Counted from the stretch's first letter, positions 9,080 to 17,925 are shown. The stretch is 64,000 nt of DNA from Leifsonia sp. AG29 (GCF_009765225.1 NZ_VMSF01000001.1:2914001-2978000); one strand, 5' to 3'. Notes: generated from the sequence alone by a model not told the origin. A program made the numbers and translations.

Positions 9080-9761
9080 CGGCGGAGCGCCGCCCGAGCG
9101 AGTGACCGGCCAGGCAGCACCCGGCCGTCACTGCGATCGCCGCACTCAGGGCGATTCCGAGCCCGAAGCGGAGCAGAAGCGCACCGACAGCGGCTCCCGC
9201 CAGCAGCAGCACGATGGCGGCGGCGCGGCGCGGCCACGGCTGACCGGCACGGGCTCCGAACCACGAGTCCGCCGCCATCCCGGTGATCGTCGACGTCACC
9301 ACGACCGTGGTCACGTCCTTGACCGCGACATGCCGTGCCGCGGCGGCCTGCATGCCCATGGCGGCGGCCAGCATGGCGGTGACGGCGAACGCCCAGCTCT
9401 GCTCATGCGGCCGCCACAGCGCGACCCCCGTCGCGACGACGAGCAGAGCGGCCACGGCGGCCAGCAGCCAGGAGACGCGGATGTCCCAGCCGGGCACTGC
9501 GCCTCGCAGTCCGCGTCCGCCGATCGCGGCACCGAGCATGAACGCTCCCAGGGCGATGAGCGGCCCGATGACCGGCAGCCGGTTGGCGCCGGTGAGCGCC
9601 ATTCCCAGGATCACGACATTACCGGTCATGTTGCCGGCGAAGACCTTGTCGAGGCCCAGGTATCCTACCGCGTCCACGATCCCCGTGGAGAACGTCAGGG
9701 CGAGCATCACGCCGAGATGCGCCCGGGCCGGCTCGGGACGAGTCCGGCGGCGCGCGCTCAC
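9069..9761 (-). CDS. DUF1275 (YoaK-like) integral membrane protein, second copy
   Basis: A protein of about 230 residues and six hydrophobic segments, with TGIVDAVGYLGLDKVFAGN and MTGNVVILGMAL, very like the copy at 1348-2061. The preferred start is GTG 9761, which overlaps the TGA of the upstream SDR (GTGA). A TTG four codons earlier is the alternative. It is last in a minus-strand unit with the SDR at 9758-10579. Function is unknown. The two copies flank the mannonate genes, which suggests duplication or recruitment with neighbouring catabolic modules. Confidence 0.8.
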   Translation of the reverse strand: MSARRRTRPEPARAHLGVMLALTFSTGIVDAVGYLGLDKVFAGNMTGNVVILGMALTGANRLPVIGPLIALGAFMLGAAIGGRGLRGAVPGWDIRVSWLLAAVAALLVVATGVALWRPHEQSWAFAVTAMLAAAMGMQAAAARHVAVKDVTTVVVTSTITGMAADSWFGARAGQPWPRRAAAIVLLLAGAAVGALLLRFGLGIALSAAIAVTAGCCLAGHSLGRRSAVTA

Positions 9762-10579
9762 CCGACCTGCCAACCGCCGTCGAGGACGAACTGCTGACCG
9801 GTGATGTACGAGCTCCGCTCGGAGGCCAAGAAGACGAAGAGCTGGGCCACCTCGTCCGGCGTGCCGAGGCGCCCCAGGGGGATCCGCTCCAGGAAGCGGC
9901 CGCGCTCCGCCTCAGCCGAGGTTCCCCGCTCCACCGCCCGCTCTTCGAAGAGCGTGTCGAGCATCCGGCTCTCGATCTGACCGGGACACACGCAGTTGAC
10001 CCGGATGCCGGCCGGTGCCAGATCTCCGGCGAGGCTCTGGGCGAGGCCTATCACGCCGAACTTGGTGGCGGAGTAGGCGGCATTCCCTGCCCCGCCCCGG
10101 ACGCCGAACAGCGACGAGGTGAAGGTGATGGAACCGGTCACCGACCCGTCCACCATCCGTTGGGCGAACGCTTTCGCCGTGATGAACGAGCCCGTCAGGT
10201 TGACTCGGATGGTGCGGTCCCATTCCGCCTGGGACAGCCCCAGGGCATGGGCGTGCGAGAGCAGCCCCGCGTTGACCAGGACGGTGTCGCAGACCCCGAA
10301 CTCTGCGGTCACGCGGTCCGCCACCTCGTCGACGGCAGCTGCGTCGCTGACATCCACGGTCACGGCGAGCGCATCGATTCCCGTCTCAGACCTGACCTCG
10401 GCTGCGAGTTCCTCGGTGGTCTTCGGATCGAGGTCCGCGATGACGAGGCGCGCCCCTTCCTCGGCGAACCGCCACACCAGGCTTCGGCCGAGATGCCCGG
10501 TCGCGCCGGTCACCAAAGCGGTTCGGCCGCGGAGCTCCCCTGTGCTCTCCGTGGATGCCTCTTCAACTGTCGTGGTCAT
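9758..10579 (-). CDS. Short-chain dehydrogenase/reductase (SDR)
   Basis: A 273-residue classical SDR. TGATGHLGRSL is the cofactor motif, LVNAGLL replaces the usual NNAG, Ser lies in ITFTSSLFG, Tyr/Lys in YSATKFG, and FVLDGGWQVG closes the protein. The ATG at 10579 has AAGGAGAAGAC upstream. It lies 21 bp after the DpaL-like gene on the same strand and overlaps the DUF1275 gene. The long C-terminal loop with LFEERAVERG is typical of sugar-alcohol or hydroxyacid SDRs, but the substrate cannot be read from sequence. Confidence 0.8.
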   Translation of the reverse strand: MTTTVEEASTESTGELRGRTALVTGATGHLGRSLVWRFAEEGARLVIADLDPKTTEELAAEVRSETGIDALAVTVDVSDAAAVDEVADRVTAEFGVCDTVLVNAGLLSHAHALGLSQAEWDRTIRVNLTGSFITAKAFAQRMVDGSVTGSITFTSSLFGVRGGAGNAAYSATKFGVIGLAQSLAGDLAPAGIRVNCVCPGQIESRMLDTLFEERAVERGTSAEAERGRFLERIPLGRLGTPDEVAQLFVFLASERSSYITGQQFVLDGGWQVG

Positions 10580-10600
10580 GTCTTCTCCTTCACGGTCCAG

Positions 10601-11791
10601 TCAGATGCGGTTCGTGCCCGTGCGGTCGTGGCGCAACGCCGCCTGCGACGCCGTCGTCTCCGGCGACTCGCCGACCTGGAGCCGGTAGTTGACGGGGTCG
10701 GTGGCCGCTTCGGTGTTGAAGACCAGCACGGTCGAGTCCGGCCCGAGGCCGAGGGCTGCCCGCTGGTCGTCGTCCAGGGCGAGCAGGGCGGCGAGCCCCG
10801 CAGCTCCGGATTCGCCGGACACCACCCCGGCGTCGGCGAGAGTCCGCATGGCGCGGTGCGTATCGTCGTCGTCGACGGTGGCGTACGCGACGGCGAGGGA
10901 GTACACCACGGGCCAGGCGAGCTCAGACGGAAGTCCACAGTTCAGGCCCGCCATCGTCGAGGTGTGCGGGCCCGGGGCCGCGACCATGCGGCCCTCCTCG
11001 GCGGAGCGCATCAGGCAGTTCGCCCGCGTGGGCTCGACAATGACACCGACGGGCATCGCGCCGTCCGTCCGGTCGTAGTGCTGCAGGGCGGAAGTGGCGA
11101 AGGCGCCGACGCCGGCCTGCAGGAACACGTGGCTCGGGCGGGCGCGGCCGGTCGCCGCCAGACGTTCGTCGACCTCTTCGAACAGGGTCGAGTAGCCGTT
11201 GATGACGTCGGTGGGCGTCTCGACGTATCCCGGCCACGATGTGTCGGAGATGACGAGCGAGTCGCGGTCCTCCTCGCGCGCAGCGCGGATGATGGCGTCG
11301 TCGTACGACCCGGGCACCACCTCGACGCTCGCGCCCTCGCTCTCGATGCCGCGGATGCGGGCGTCAGCGGTGCCTTCCGGCACATAGATGTCGCACGCGA
11401 GGCCGAGCAGCCGAGCCATCCGCGCCACGCTGCGGCCGTGGTTGCCGTCCGTCGCTGCGACCAGCCGGCGTGGCGGCCCGGTTTGCACCAGGGCGGCGAG
11501 GCCGTCGAGCGAGAGAGGGGTGTCCTGGCTCCCCCAGCTGCGGCGGATCGCCCGGGCCGTGGCCCAGGAGGCGCCCAGCATCTTGAACGCGGGCAGGCCG
11601 AGGCGCTCGCTCTCGTCTTTCACCAGCACCTCGGCAATACCGAGCTGCCGGGCGACCTGCGGGAGGGAGTAGAGCGCGGTGGGCTCGTAGCCGGGCAGCG
11701 ATTCATGGAACCGCCGGGGGTCTCCCTCCGCGACGGCGGGGAGTGAAGCCCTCATCCTCGTCGCCTCTGTCTTCGCTAGACGAAGTGTCAT
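10601..11791 (-). CDS. Diaminopropionate ammonia-lyase-like PLP enzyme
   Basis: A 396-residue fold-type II PLP enzyme, close to the ~398 of DpaL. Diagnostic blocks: KDESERLGLPAFKMLGASWA with PLP Lys K70, TDGNHGRSVAR carrying the Asp used on the D-isomer in known DpaL, and ISDTSWPGYVETPTDVINGY. Known reaction: 2,3-diaminopropionate to pyruvate plus two ammonia. GAGGAACGAC precedes the ATG. It is flanked by two SDRs and a GlcG/HbpS protein, opposite a GGT/M20 pair. In E. coli a dpaL gene (ygeX) also sits beside an M20 hydrolase gene (ygeY), so the pairing supports an amino-acid-conjugate pathway. Confidence 0.8.
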   Translation of the reverse strand: MTLRLAKTEATRMRASLPAVAEGDPRRFHESLPGYEPTALYSLPQVARQLGIAEVLVKDESERLGLPAFKMLGASWATARAIRRSWGSQDTPLSLDGLAALVQTGPPRRLVAATDGNHGRSVARMARLLGLACDIYVPEGTADARIRGIESEGASVEVVPGSYDDAIIRAAREEDRDSLVISDTSWPGYVETPTDVINGYSTLFEEVDERLAATGRARPSHVFLQAGVGAFATSALQHYDRTDGAMPVGVIVEPTRANCLMRSAEEGRMVAAPGPHTSTMAGLNCGLPSELAWPVVYSLAVAYATVDDDDTHRAMRTLADAGVVSGESGAAGLAALLALDDDQRAALGLGPDSTVLVFNTEAATDPVNYRLQVGESPETTASQAALRHDRTGTNRI

Positions 11792-11807
11792 GTCGTTCCT
11801 CTTCCGG

Positions 11808-12554
11808 TCAGACGGCGGAGTATCCGCCGTCGACGATCAGTGCTTGGCCGGTCATGTATGCGGACGCCTCCGATGCGAGGAAGGCGACGGCCCCCGAGAA
11901 GTCCTCCGGCGTCCCCTGCCGGCGCAGCGGGATGCGGGAGACCAGTTCCTGCTCCGCCCGGGTCGGGTCTGGTTGGCTGCTCCAGAACGGGTCATTGAAC
12001 GCCGTCTCCACCCACCCGGGAAGCAGCGCGTTCGCCGTGATCCCCCACGGCCCCCATTCGTCGGCCAGCGCGCGAATCAGGCCGAGCAGTCCGGACTTGG
12101 TGGCGTGATACGCGGGCATCCCCGCGTGCCCGCGCAGAGCACCCGTCGAACTCGTGACGATGAAGCGGCCGGCGGCCGACGCCTTCAGCGCACTATCAGC
12201 GGCCACGGCCGTGAGGAACGGCCCGCTGAGATTGACGGCGACCGATCGGCCCCAGTCCGCGGTGGTCCATTCCGGGAGCGGATGCGAGATGAGCACGCCC
12301 GCGTTGTAGAAGACGACGTCGATCGTTCCGCCGCCGAGCTCGCTCGCATACGCCACGGCTCCGCGCGGGATGTCCGGGTCGGCGAGGTCCGCCTCGATCG
12401 CGAAAGCGTCGGGACCGAGGTCCTCCGCCGCGAGGGCGCGCGCGGAGTCGAGGTTCCGGTCGGCGATAACGACCCGGTGGCCGGCGCCCCGGAGCGCACG
12501 AACCCCGGCCGCGCCGATGCCGGTCGCGCCGCCCAAGACAAGCGCGACGCTCAC
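11808..12554 (-). CDS. Short-chain dehydrogenase/reductase (SDR)
   Basis: A 248-residue classical SDR. The cofactor motif is LGGATGIGAAG, FYNAGVL replaces NNAG, Ser lies in VTSSTGAL, Tyr/Lys in YHATKSG, and the C-terminal block is LIVDGGYSAV. GTG 12554 is taken as start because it overlaps the stop of the HbpS-like gene (GTGA) and homology begins there; the frame stays open upstream but runs through that gene. It is 16 bp from the DpaL-like gene and belongs to the same operon. The substrate is unknown. Confidence 0.8.
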   Translation of the reverse strand: MSVALVLGGATGIGAAGVRALRGAGHRVVIADRNLDSARALAAEDLGPDAFAIEADLADPDIPRGAVAYASELGGGTIDVVFYNAGVLISHPLPEWTTADWGRSVAVNLSGPFLTAVAADSALKASAAGRFIVTSSTGALRGHAGMPAYHATKSGLLGLIRALADEWGPWGITANALLPGWVETAFNDPFWSSQPDPTRAEQELVSRIPLRRQGTPEDFSGAVAFLASEASAYMTGQALIVDGGYSAV

Positions 12555-12994
12555 GGCGTGGTCTCCAAACCCAGAGAGCGTGCCACTGCGGTGGCGATCT
12601 CCTCGTCGACGGCGCTCGCGGTCCCGGATACCCCGACAGCACCGACAAGCGATCCGGCCGCGAACAGCGGCACTCCCCCCGCGACGGGCGTGATCCGGCC
12701 CTGCAACGCGCCGGCGAGTCCCCAGTCGGAGCCGCCCGGAGCGGTCGACGCCGACCAGCGGGAGGATGGCGCGGAGAAGGCCACAGCGGTGAAGGCCTTG
12801 GTGAAGGCAAGCTCGGACGCCGGCAGCTGTGCCGCGTCGAGGCGCAGGGAAGCGACGACGGACCCGCTTCTGTCCACGACGCACACCGCCAGGGCCAGCC
12901 CCCGACCGGCGCACTCCGTGCGAAAACCGTCGATGAGTGCACTGGCCAGCGGTTCGCTCATATCCGCGACGAGCCGCGGTTCGGGATGCGTCAT
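12551..12994 (-). CDS. GlcG/HbpS-family protein
   Basis: A 147-residue single-domain protein of the GlcG/HbpS/PduO-C fold, with ALAVCVVDRSGSVVASLRLD, a KAFTAVAF helix and GGVPLFAAGSLVGAVGVSG. Family members bind haem or cobalamin-like ligands, or are accessory proteins in catabolic operons such as glycolate utilisation. It has no signal peptide. TGGAGGAATCGAG precedes the ATG. It is the first gene of the operon HbpS-SDR-DpaL-SDR-DUF1275, divergent from the GGT-like gene across an operator-like palindrome. Confidence 0.8.
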   Translation of the reverse strand: MTHPEPRLVADMSEPLASALIDGFRTECAGRGLALAVCVVDRSGSVVASLRLDAAQLPASELAFTKAFTAVAFSAPSSRWSASTAPGGSDWGLAGALQGRITPVAGGVPLFAAGSLVGAVGVSGTASAVDEEIATAVARSLGLETTP

Positions 12995-13014
12995 CTCGAT
13001 TCCTCCACAATTTT

Positions 13015-13027
13015 GTATAAACTATAC
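13015..13027. promoter_or_regulatory. Operator/promoter palindrome between HbpS-like and GGT-like genes
   Basis: GTATA-AAC-TATAC, a perfect inverted repeat with 5-bp arms, starts 15 bp before the GGT-like ATG. TATAAA inside it sits 8 nt before that ATG, so it can serve as the -10 of a leaderless transcript, and a bound regulator would mask it. The GntR encoded at 15697-16392 in the same operon is the natural candidate. Confidence 0.55.
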
Positions 13028-13029
13028 GC

Positions 13030-14472
13030 ATGGATCAACACGTCGCAAGCGGAGGCGCTGTCGCAGCCGCACACCCCGCGGCGGTGCAGGCCGCTCTCGA
13101 CACCTACGGACGGGGCGGCACAGCTGTCGACGCGGCGATCGCCGCGCAGGCCGTCATCACCGTGGTCATGCCGGAGGCCGCCGGTCTGGGGGGCGACATG
13201 CTGGCCCTCGTCCACCGCAACGGCGAGCCGCTCACGGCCATCAGCGGCATCGGCTCCACCCCAGCGGCCGCCCCCGAGCGCTGGCTCACGGACGGCGGCT
13301 CGTCGGTCACCGTCCCGGGCCTCGTCAACGGCTGGTTCGCCCTGCACGAACGGGGCGCCCGCCTGCCGATGTCCGCGCTGCTGGAGCGGGCGGTGACGCT
13401 CGCCCGGTCGAGTCCCGTCGAGGATTCCCTCCTCGAGACCGTCGGAGCGCACGCGCGGCGTATGCGGCAGTACGGCGCCTCCGCCTGGCCTCTGCTGTGG
13501 CTCCGCCCGGGTGACGACTGGCGCCAGCCTCGGCTCGCGGCCGCGCTCGAAGCGATCGGATCCGATGGGCCGGACGCCTTCTACACCGGCGATTCCGCGG
13601 CGGCGATCGTCGCCGCTGTGGCCGCGACCGGCGGATCGCTCTCCGCCGCAGACCTCGCTGAGAATCGGGCTCAGGTGGCCTCGCCGGTCACCGTCCCGTG
13701 GGGTTCCGGCCTCCTGGCCGTCCAGCCGCCGCCCAGCCAGGGAGTGCTGCTGGCGATGTGCGCCGAATGGCTGCAGGCCCAGTCCGACGCCCCGACGGAT
13801 CACATCCTGATCGAACTCCTGGAAGCGGTCTTCGCTTCTCGATCGCAGGCGGCCAGCCGCGGCAGGGAACTCCTGGGCCAGACGCTGGCCGTCGACCCCG
13901 AGCGCGCATCGCTACGGGGAGGTCCGCGCGCGTATCTCCACACGGCCGGAGTGGCGACAGTCGATCGCGAGGGCACCGTCGTCTCATCGCTGGTCAGTGT
14001 GTTCGACGACTTCGGCTCCGGTGTCTACGTGCCCGAGCTCGGCATCGTGCTCAACAACCGCGCGGGCGGCTTCACGGACGGCGACAACGCGCCCGCACCC
14101 TCCGCCTTCCCGGTGCACACTCTGGCGCCGTCGATGCTGATCGACGACTCCGGACGCGCGGTGGCGCTCGCCACCCCGGGCGCGGACGGGCAGATCCAGA
14201 CGCTGCTGCAGGTGCTCGCCGCGCACCGGTACCACAGGGCCTCCTGGTCGGAGGCGGTCCAGCGACCCCGGTGGCGCGGCCAGAGCGGCGAAATCCTCGT
14301 CGAATCACGGCATCCCGCCATCGCGGATCTCGACCGGCGCGGTCATCGCGTCGTGCCGACGCCTGATGCCGCGGATGTGTTCGGCGGAGTCGTCATCGCC
14401 GGCCTCGGCGCCGACGGCCCTTTCGCGGTGGCGGACCCTCGACGGAACGTGCGATCAGGAGAGACGGTATGA
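13030..14472 (+). CDS. Gamma-glutamyltransferase-family Ntn hydrolase, short and without signal peptide
   Basis: A 480-residue protein, about 100 shorter than classical exported GGT. The N-terminal block GGAVAAAHPAAVQAAL, then GGTAVDAAIAAQAV and PEAAGLGGDML, are GGT-like. T305 in LHTAGVATVDREG aligns with the autoprocessing Thr of the TTHxSVVD motif, and the C-terminal half carries the APSMLIDDSGR block. With no signal peptide it should be cytoplasmic, unlike canonical GGT. No Shine-Dalgarno fits before ATG 13030, and the -10-like TATAAA ends 8 nt upstream, suggesting a leaderless mRNA. It is coupled by ATGA to the M20 gene. It probably cleaves a gamma-glutamyl or acyl-amide conjugate. Confidence 0.8.
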   Translation: MDQHVASGGAVAAAHPAAVQAALDTYGRGGTAVDAAIAAQAVITVVMPEAAGLGGDMLALVHRNGEPLTAISGIGSTPAAAPERWLTDGGSSVTVPGLVNGWFALHERGARLPMSALLERAVTLARSSPVEDSLLETVGAHARRMRQYGASAWPLLWLRPGDDWRQPRLAAALEAIGSDGPDAFYTGDSAAAIVAAVAATGGSLSAADLAENRAQVASPVTVPWGSGLLAVQPPPSQGVLLAMCAEWLQAQSDAPTDHILIELLEAVFASRSQAASRGRELLGQTLAVDPERASLRGGPRAYLHTAGVATVDREGTVVSSLVSVFDDFGSGVYVPELGIVLNNRAGGFTDGDNAPAPSAFPVHTLAPSMLIDDSGRAVALATPGADGQIQTLLQVLAAHRYHRASWSEAVQRPRWRGQSGEILVESRHPAIADLDRRGHRVVPTPDAADVFGGVVIAGLGADGPFAVADPRRNVRSGETV

Positions 14473-15704
14473 ACGAGATCGACCAGTGGGACCGGATCAT
14501 GTCGGATGCGGAGGGCGAGCGGGAGTCTCTGGTCGATCTCTGCCGACGGCTCGTGGCGGCCGTCAGCGTCAATCCCCCGGGCGACACGCGCGGCGCCGCG
14601 GCGGCCGTCACCGATTTCCTGACAGCGCGAGGCATCGTGTCCGAACAGGTCGCGGCGGTTCCGACGATGCCGTCGGTCGTCGCAACCGTCGATTCGGGGC
14701 GCCCGGGGCCGCACTTGGTCTTGAACGGGCACCTGGACACCATGCCCGCCGGCGAGGAACGACTCTGGAGCGTCGACCCGTACACCCTGACCCGCGTGGA
14801 CGGCCGCCTCTACGGCCTGGGCATGGGGAACATGAAGGGCGGCGTCGCCGCGCTGGCGCACGCGCTCGACCTCCTCAACCGCAGTCGCGAGACCTGGACC
14901 GGACGGGTCACGTTGACCGCGGTCAGCGACGAGGTCGCCTTCGGAGACCACGGCGCCGCGCACCTGCTGGCGACCCGGTCGGATCTGCAGGCGGACGCCC
15001 TGCTCTGCGCCGAGGGCCCCGGCTTCCGGCGGCTCGCGATCGGCGAGAAGGGCCTGGTCTGGCTGCGACTGGAGGTCGCCGCCGACGGGGGGCATTCCTC
15101 AGCCGCTAGCCGCGGGACATCGGCGGCGGCCCGCCTCTCCGCCGCCGTCACCGCTATCGACGGACTCACCGGTATCCGCGGGCGGCTCCCCGGCATCCCT
15201 CTTGCCGACGAGGGGTCCTCTCTCGAGCTCACGGCGAATGTCGGCACGCTGGAGGCAGGCACCTTCATCGGACAGATCGCCGTTTCCGGAGCGGCGGAGA
15301 TGGACCTCCGCATCCCGCCCGGCATCACCGCGGCAGAAGCGGAGGAGCTGACCCGCGGGGCGATCGCCCGCGCCATTCCGGATGCCGACTTCACGCTGAC
15401 CCGCATCAAGGGCTGGGACCCGAACGCCACGTCGCCCGACAGTAGGCTCGGCCGCGCCTTCCGAGCAGCGTGGGGAAAGCTTTTCGGAGGCGGCCCCGAG
15501 TACACCATCCGTCTGCCCGCCAGCGACGCCAGCCGGTGGCGCGCGCTCGGCACCGACGCCCTGTGCTTCGGCCCTCAGCCGACCCACTCCGCGGGCATCG
15601 ACGACTACGCCGACGAGGACGAAGTCATACGGTGCACCGCACTGTACGCCGCGACCGCTCTCGCCTATCTTGGCGGCACGTCCCCGACAGGCGAAGATGG
15701 GTAG
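14469..15704 (+). CDS. M20-family (ArgE/DapE-like) hydrolase with atypical metal ligands
   Basis: A 411-residue M20 peptidase/deacylase with a catalytic domain, inserted dimerisation domain and C-terminal catalytic part. The first His/Asp pair is intact (NGHLDTMP: H88, D90) and the last His is in PTHSAG. However, the bridging Asp of the usual DxKGG motif is N121 (GMGNMKGG), and the second Glu of the EE pair is V156 (SDEV, with E155 kept). Two of the five usual zinc-ligand positions are therefore changed. It may bind one metal or none, or have altered chemistry. It is coupled to the GGT-like gene, and its 3' end overlaps the GntR gene. Confidence 0.82.
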   Translation: MNEIDQWDRIMSDAEGERESLVDLCRRLVAAVSVNPPGDTRGAAAAVTDFLTARGIVSEQVAAVPTMPSVVATVDSGRPGPHLVLNGHLDTMPAGEERLWSVDPYTLTRVDGRLYGLGMGNMKGGVAALAHALDLLNRSRETWTGRVTLTAVSDEVAFGDHGAAHLLATRSDLQADALLCAEGPGFRRLAIGEKGLVWLRLEVAADGGHSSAASRGTSAAARLSAAVTAIDGLTGIRGRLPGIPLADEGSSLELTANVGTLEAGTFIGQIAVSGAAEMDLRIPPGITAAEAEELTRGAIARAIPDADFTLTRIKGWDPNATSPDSRLGRAFRAAWGKLFGGGPEYTIRLPASDASRWRALGTDALCFGPQPTHSAGIDDYADEDEVIRCTALYAATALAYLGGTSPTGEDG

Positions 15705-16392
15705 CGTGACACTTCAGCTCCCGCCATCCTCCGCAGATGCGGTGGTCGGCGGCACCCTCCCGGCTCAGATCCACGGGCTGCTCGAAGAGGCCATCATCGC
15801 CGGAGAGATCCCCCCAGGAACGCGGCTGCGCGCCGACGATATCGCCGCTCGATATGGGATCAGCCGCATCCCGGTGCGCGAAGCGTTGAGCGCCCTCTCG
15901 GCCGCCGGCTGGGTCGACATCCGCCCCCGCTACGGCGTCTATGTGCGGGATCGCAGCCGCGAGGAGCTCGTCGAACTCTTCGAAGCCCGCGCCGCGATCG
16001 AGGAGGAGCTCGCCCGGCTGGCGGCCTCGCGGCGCGATCAGGACGACCTCAGCCGCATGGAGGATATCGTCGGCGCCAGCACGACGGCCGCGGTGGAGAC
16101 GGACGCGCGAGCTCTCAACCTGGCGGCGGAGCAGTTCAATGTCGCCCTTCGCCGGGCATCGAAGAACTCCGTGCTGAGCGCCGTCTCACTGCTCCTGGAG
16201 AAGCGTGCGCGCTTCTACTTCGCCCCCGTGGCCGACCGGCTGGGCGGCGAATGGGCGACGGGTCAGCGCCGCCTGCTCGAACTGATCCGCAAACAGGACG
16301 TGTCTGGCGCGGCCGCCTCCGCCCGCCGCCACGTGACCGAGACCGGGGAGGCGGTCGCCTCCCTGCTCTCGTCGGACGCCTTCACCCGCTAG
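15697..16392 (+). CDS. GntR-family regulator, FCD subfamily
   Basis: About 230 residues: a winged HTH (LRADDIAARYGISRIPVREAL, residues ~40-80) and a helical FCD domain (~95-220, with AAEQFNVALRRASKN and ARRHVTETGE). ATG 15697 overlaps the end of the M20 gene by 8 bp. GTG 15706 or TTG 15670 are less likely starts. As the third gene of the GGT-M20-GntR unit it is probably an autoregulated local repressor. The palindrome at 13015-13027 is its likely site, controlling both divergent operons. Confidence 0.85.
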   Translation: MGSVTLQLPPSSADAVVGGTLPAQIHGLLEEAIIAGEIPPGTRLRADDIAARYGISRIPVREALSALSAAGWVDIRPRYGVYVRDRSREELVELFEARAAIEEELARLAASRRDQDDLSRMEDIVGASTTAAVETDARALNLAAEQFNVALRRASKNSVLSAVSLLLEKRARFYFAPVADRLGGEWATGQRRLLELIRKQDVSGAAASARRHVTETGEAVASLLSSDAFTR

Positions 16393-16425
16393 TCGGGAGC
16401 CGCGCCCGGCTGCGCTCGAGCCGGT

Positions 16426-17925
16426 CTAGTGACCTGCTGCACCTTCGCCCGACAGTGCAGTGGCGGCCTCGCGGCGGTGGAGGGTGGCGCCCCGTGGGCG
16501 CACGTCGTAGTCGCTCCAGCGCACCCGCCGGGTCAGCCACCAGTACGCTGTGGCGAGCCCGGGCCAGTTCTGGGTGTTGCGGCCGGACGGGGTCGTGTAC
16601 CAGTTCGTGCAGCCGGTCAGCCACACGCTGCGCGATGACCGGCGCTGGAGAGCGCGATTGAACCGCTCGGTCGCAGCGCGCGTCACGCTCACCGCTGCCG
16701 GGCCCTGGCGGAGCCAGCGCTTGGCGAACAGCGTGATGTAGTCGGCCTGCCACTCGAGGAAGGTCAGCACCGAGTTCCAGGCCGGGTTCGAGTTCGGCCC
16801 GTACATCACGAAGAAGTTCGGGAACTCGGGCACGCTCACCCCGAGATAGGCCTGCGGTTCGTCCCCCCAGACCTCGGCGAGGTTCGCCCCGTCGACGCCG
16901 ATGACCTCCACGCCGTGCAAGAACGACCGGGTCTGGAACCCGGTCCCCAGAACCAGGACGTCGGTGGGTACCCGTCGGCCGTCGGACGCGACCACCTCGT
17001 GCTCGGTCAGGGCGCCGACTTCGGAGCCCACGAGTTCGACGTTGTCGCGACCGAGGGCCGAGTACCAATCGTTCGACACCAGGATGCGCTTGCACCCGAG
17101 TCGGTCAGACGGGAGGACCTGCTGCCGCAGCGCGGGGTCGCCGACTTGCTCCTGCACGTAACGGCGGAAAGCGCCCTCCTGCTTGGTCAGCAGGGAGGGC
17201 CAGCGAGTGAGACGCGGTGTGAACCACTCCTTCTGTGCGTACGAGATCGCGCGCTGCAGGCGGGCGACCCGAGGCGATACAGCGGCCGAATAGGCATGAT
17301 CGTCCTTGGACAGCACGTATCCCGGCGAACGCTGCAGCACCGTGACCCGGCCGGCCACCTCGGCGATCGCAGGAACAACCTGGACGACGCTGGCTCCCGA
17401 GCCGACCACCGTGACGCTTCGACCATCGAGCTCGACCGAGTCGTCCCAGGCCGACGTGTGGAACACACGACCCCGGAACTGCGCGGCTCCGGGAATGGTC
17501 GGGATGTGCGGTGTGCTCATCTGGCCGGTGGCGGTGACCACCATGTCGGCCTCGAAGGTCGCACCCGAGGCGAAGGCGAGTCGCCAGACGCCGGCCTCCG
17601 CGTCCCAAGCGGCCTTGTCCAGCGACTCGCCGAAACGGATCAGGCCGTCGAGGCCGAGGCGCCGGACAGTGTCCTGGATGTAGCGGTGGATCTCGGGCTG
17701 CGGCGCGAACTTGCGGCTCCAGTCGAACTTCTGGGCGAAAGAGAAGGAGTAGAGGAACGACGGCACATCGCATGCCGCGCCGGGATAGTGGTTGTCGCGC
17801 CACACGCCTCCGACGCTGTCCGCGCGCTCGAACACGGTTACCTGAGCGCCCGCAGCGCGAAGCCGATATGCCGCTGCGATGCCTGCGAAGCCCGCCCCGA
17901 TGATCGCTACCCGAAGTGAAGCCAC
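16426..17925 (-). CDS. Flavin-dependent Baeyer-Villiger-type monooxygenase
   Basis: A 499-residue FAD/NAD(P)H protein. The N-terminal Rossmann motif is IGAGFAGIAAAYRL, followed by GGVWRDNHYPGAACDVPS. The BVMO fingerprint FRGRVFHTSAWD lies at residues 150-161, a second Rossmann motif is VVGSGASVVQ, and a late GTGF block is present. The family inserts oxygen next to a carbonyl using NADPH and O2; cytoplasmic. The GTG start at 17925 has AGAGGAGAG upstream. It stands alone on the minus strand next to GntR and SDR genes. An SDR making the ketone would be a natural partner, but the substrate is unknown. Confidence 0.88.
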   Translation of the reverse strand: MASLRVAIIGAGFAGIAAAYRLRAAGAQVTVFERADSVGGVWRDNHYPGAACDVPSFLYSFSFAQKFDWSRKFAPQPEIHRYIQDTVRRLGLDGLIRFGESLDKAAWDAEAGVWRLAFASGATFEADMVVTATGQMSTPHIPTIPGAAQFRGRVFHTSAWDDSVELDGRSVTVVGSGASVVQVVPAIAEVAGRVTVLQRSPGYVLSKDDHAYSAAVSPRVARLQRAISYAQKEWFTPRLTRWPSLLTKQEGAFRRYVQEQVGDPALRQQVLPSDRLGCKRILVSNDWYSALGRDNVELVGSEVGALTEHEVVASDGRRVPTDVLVLGTGFQTRSFLHGVEVIGVDGANLAEVWGDEPQAYLGVSVPEFPNFFVMYGPNSNPAWNSVLTFLEWQADYITLFAKRWLRQGPAAVSVTRAATERFNRALQRRSSRSVWLTGCTNWYTTPSGRNTQNWPGLATAYWWLTRRVRWSDYDVRPRGATLHRREAATALSGEGAAGH

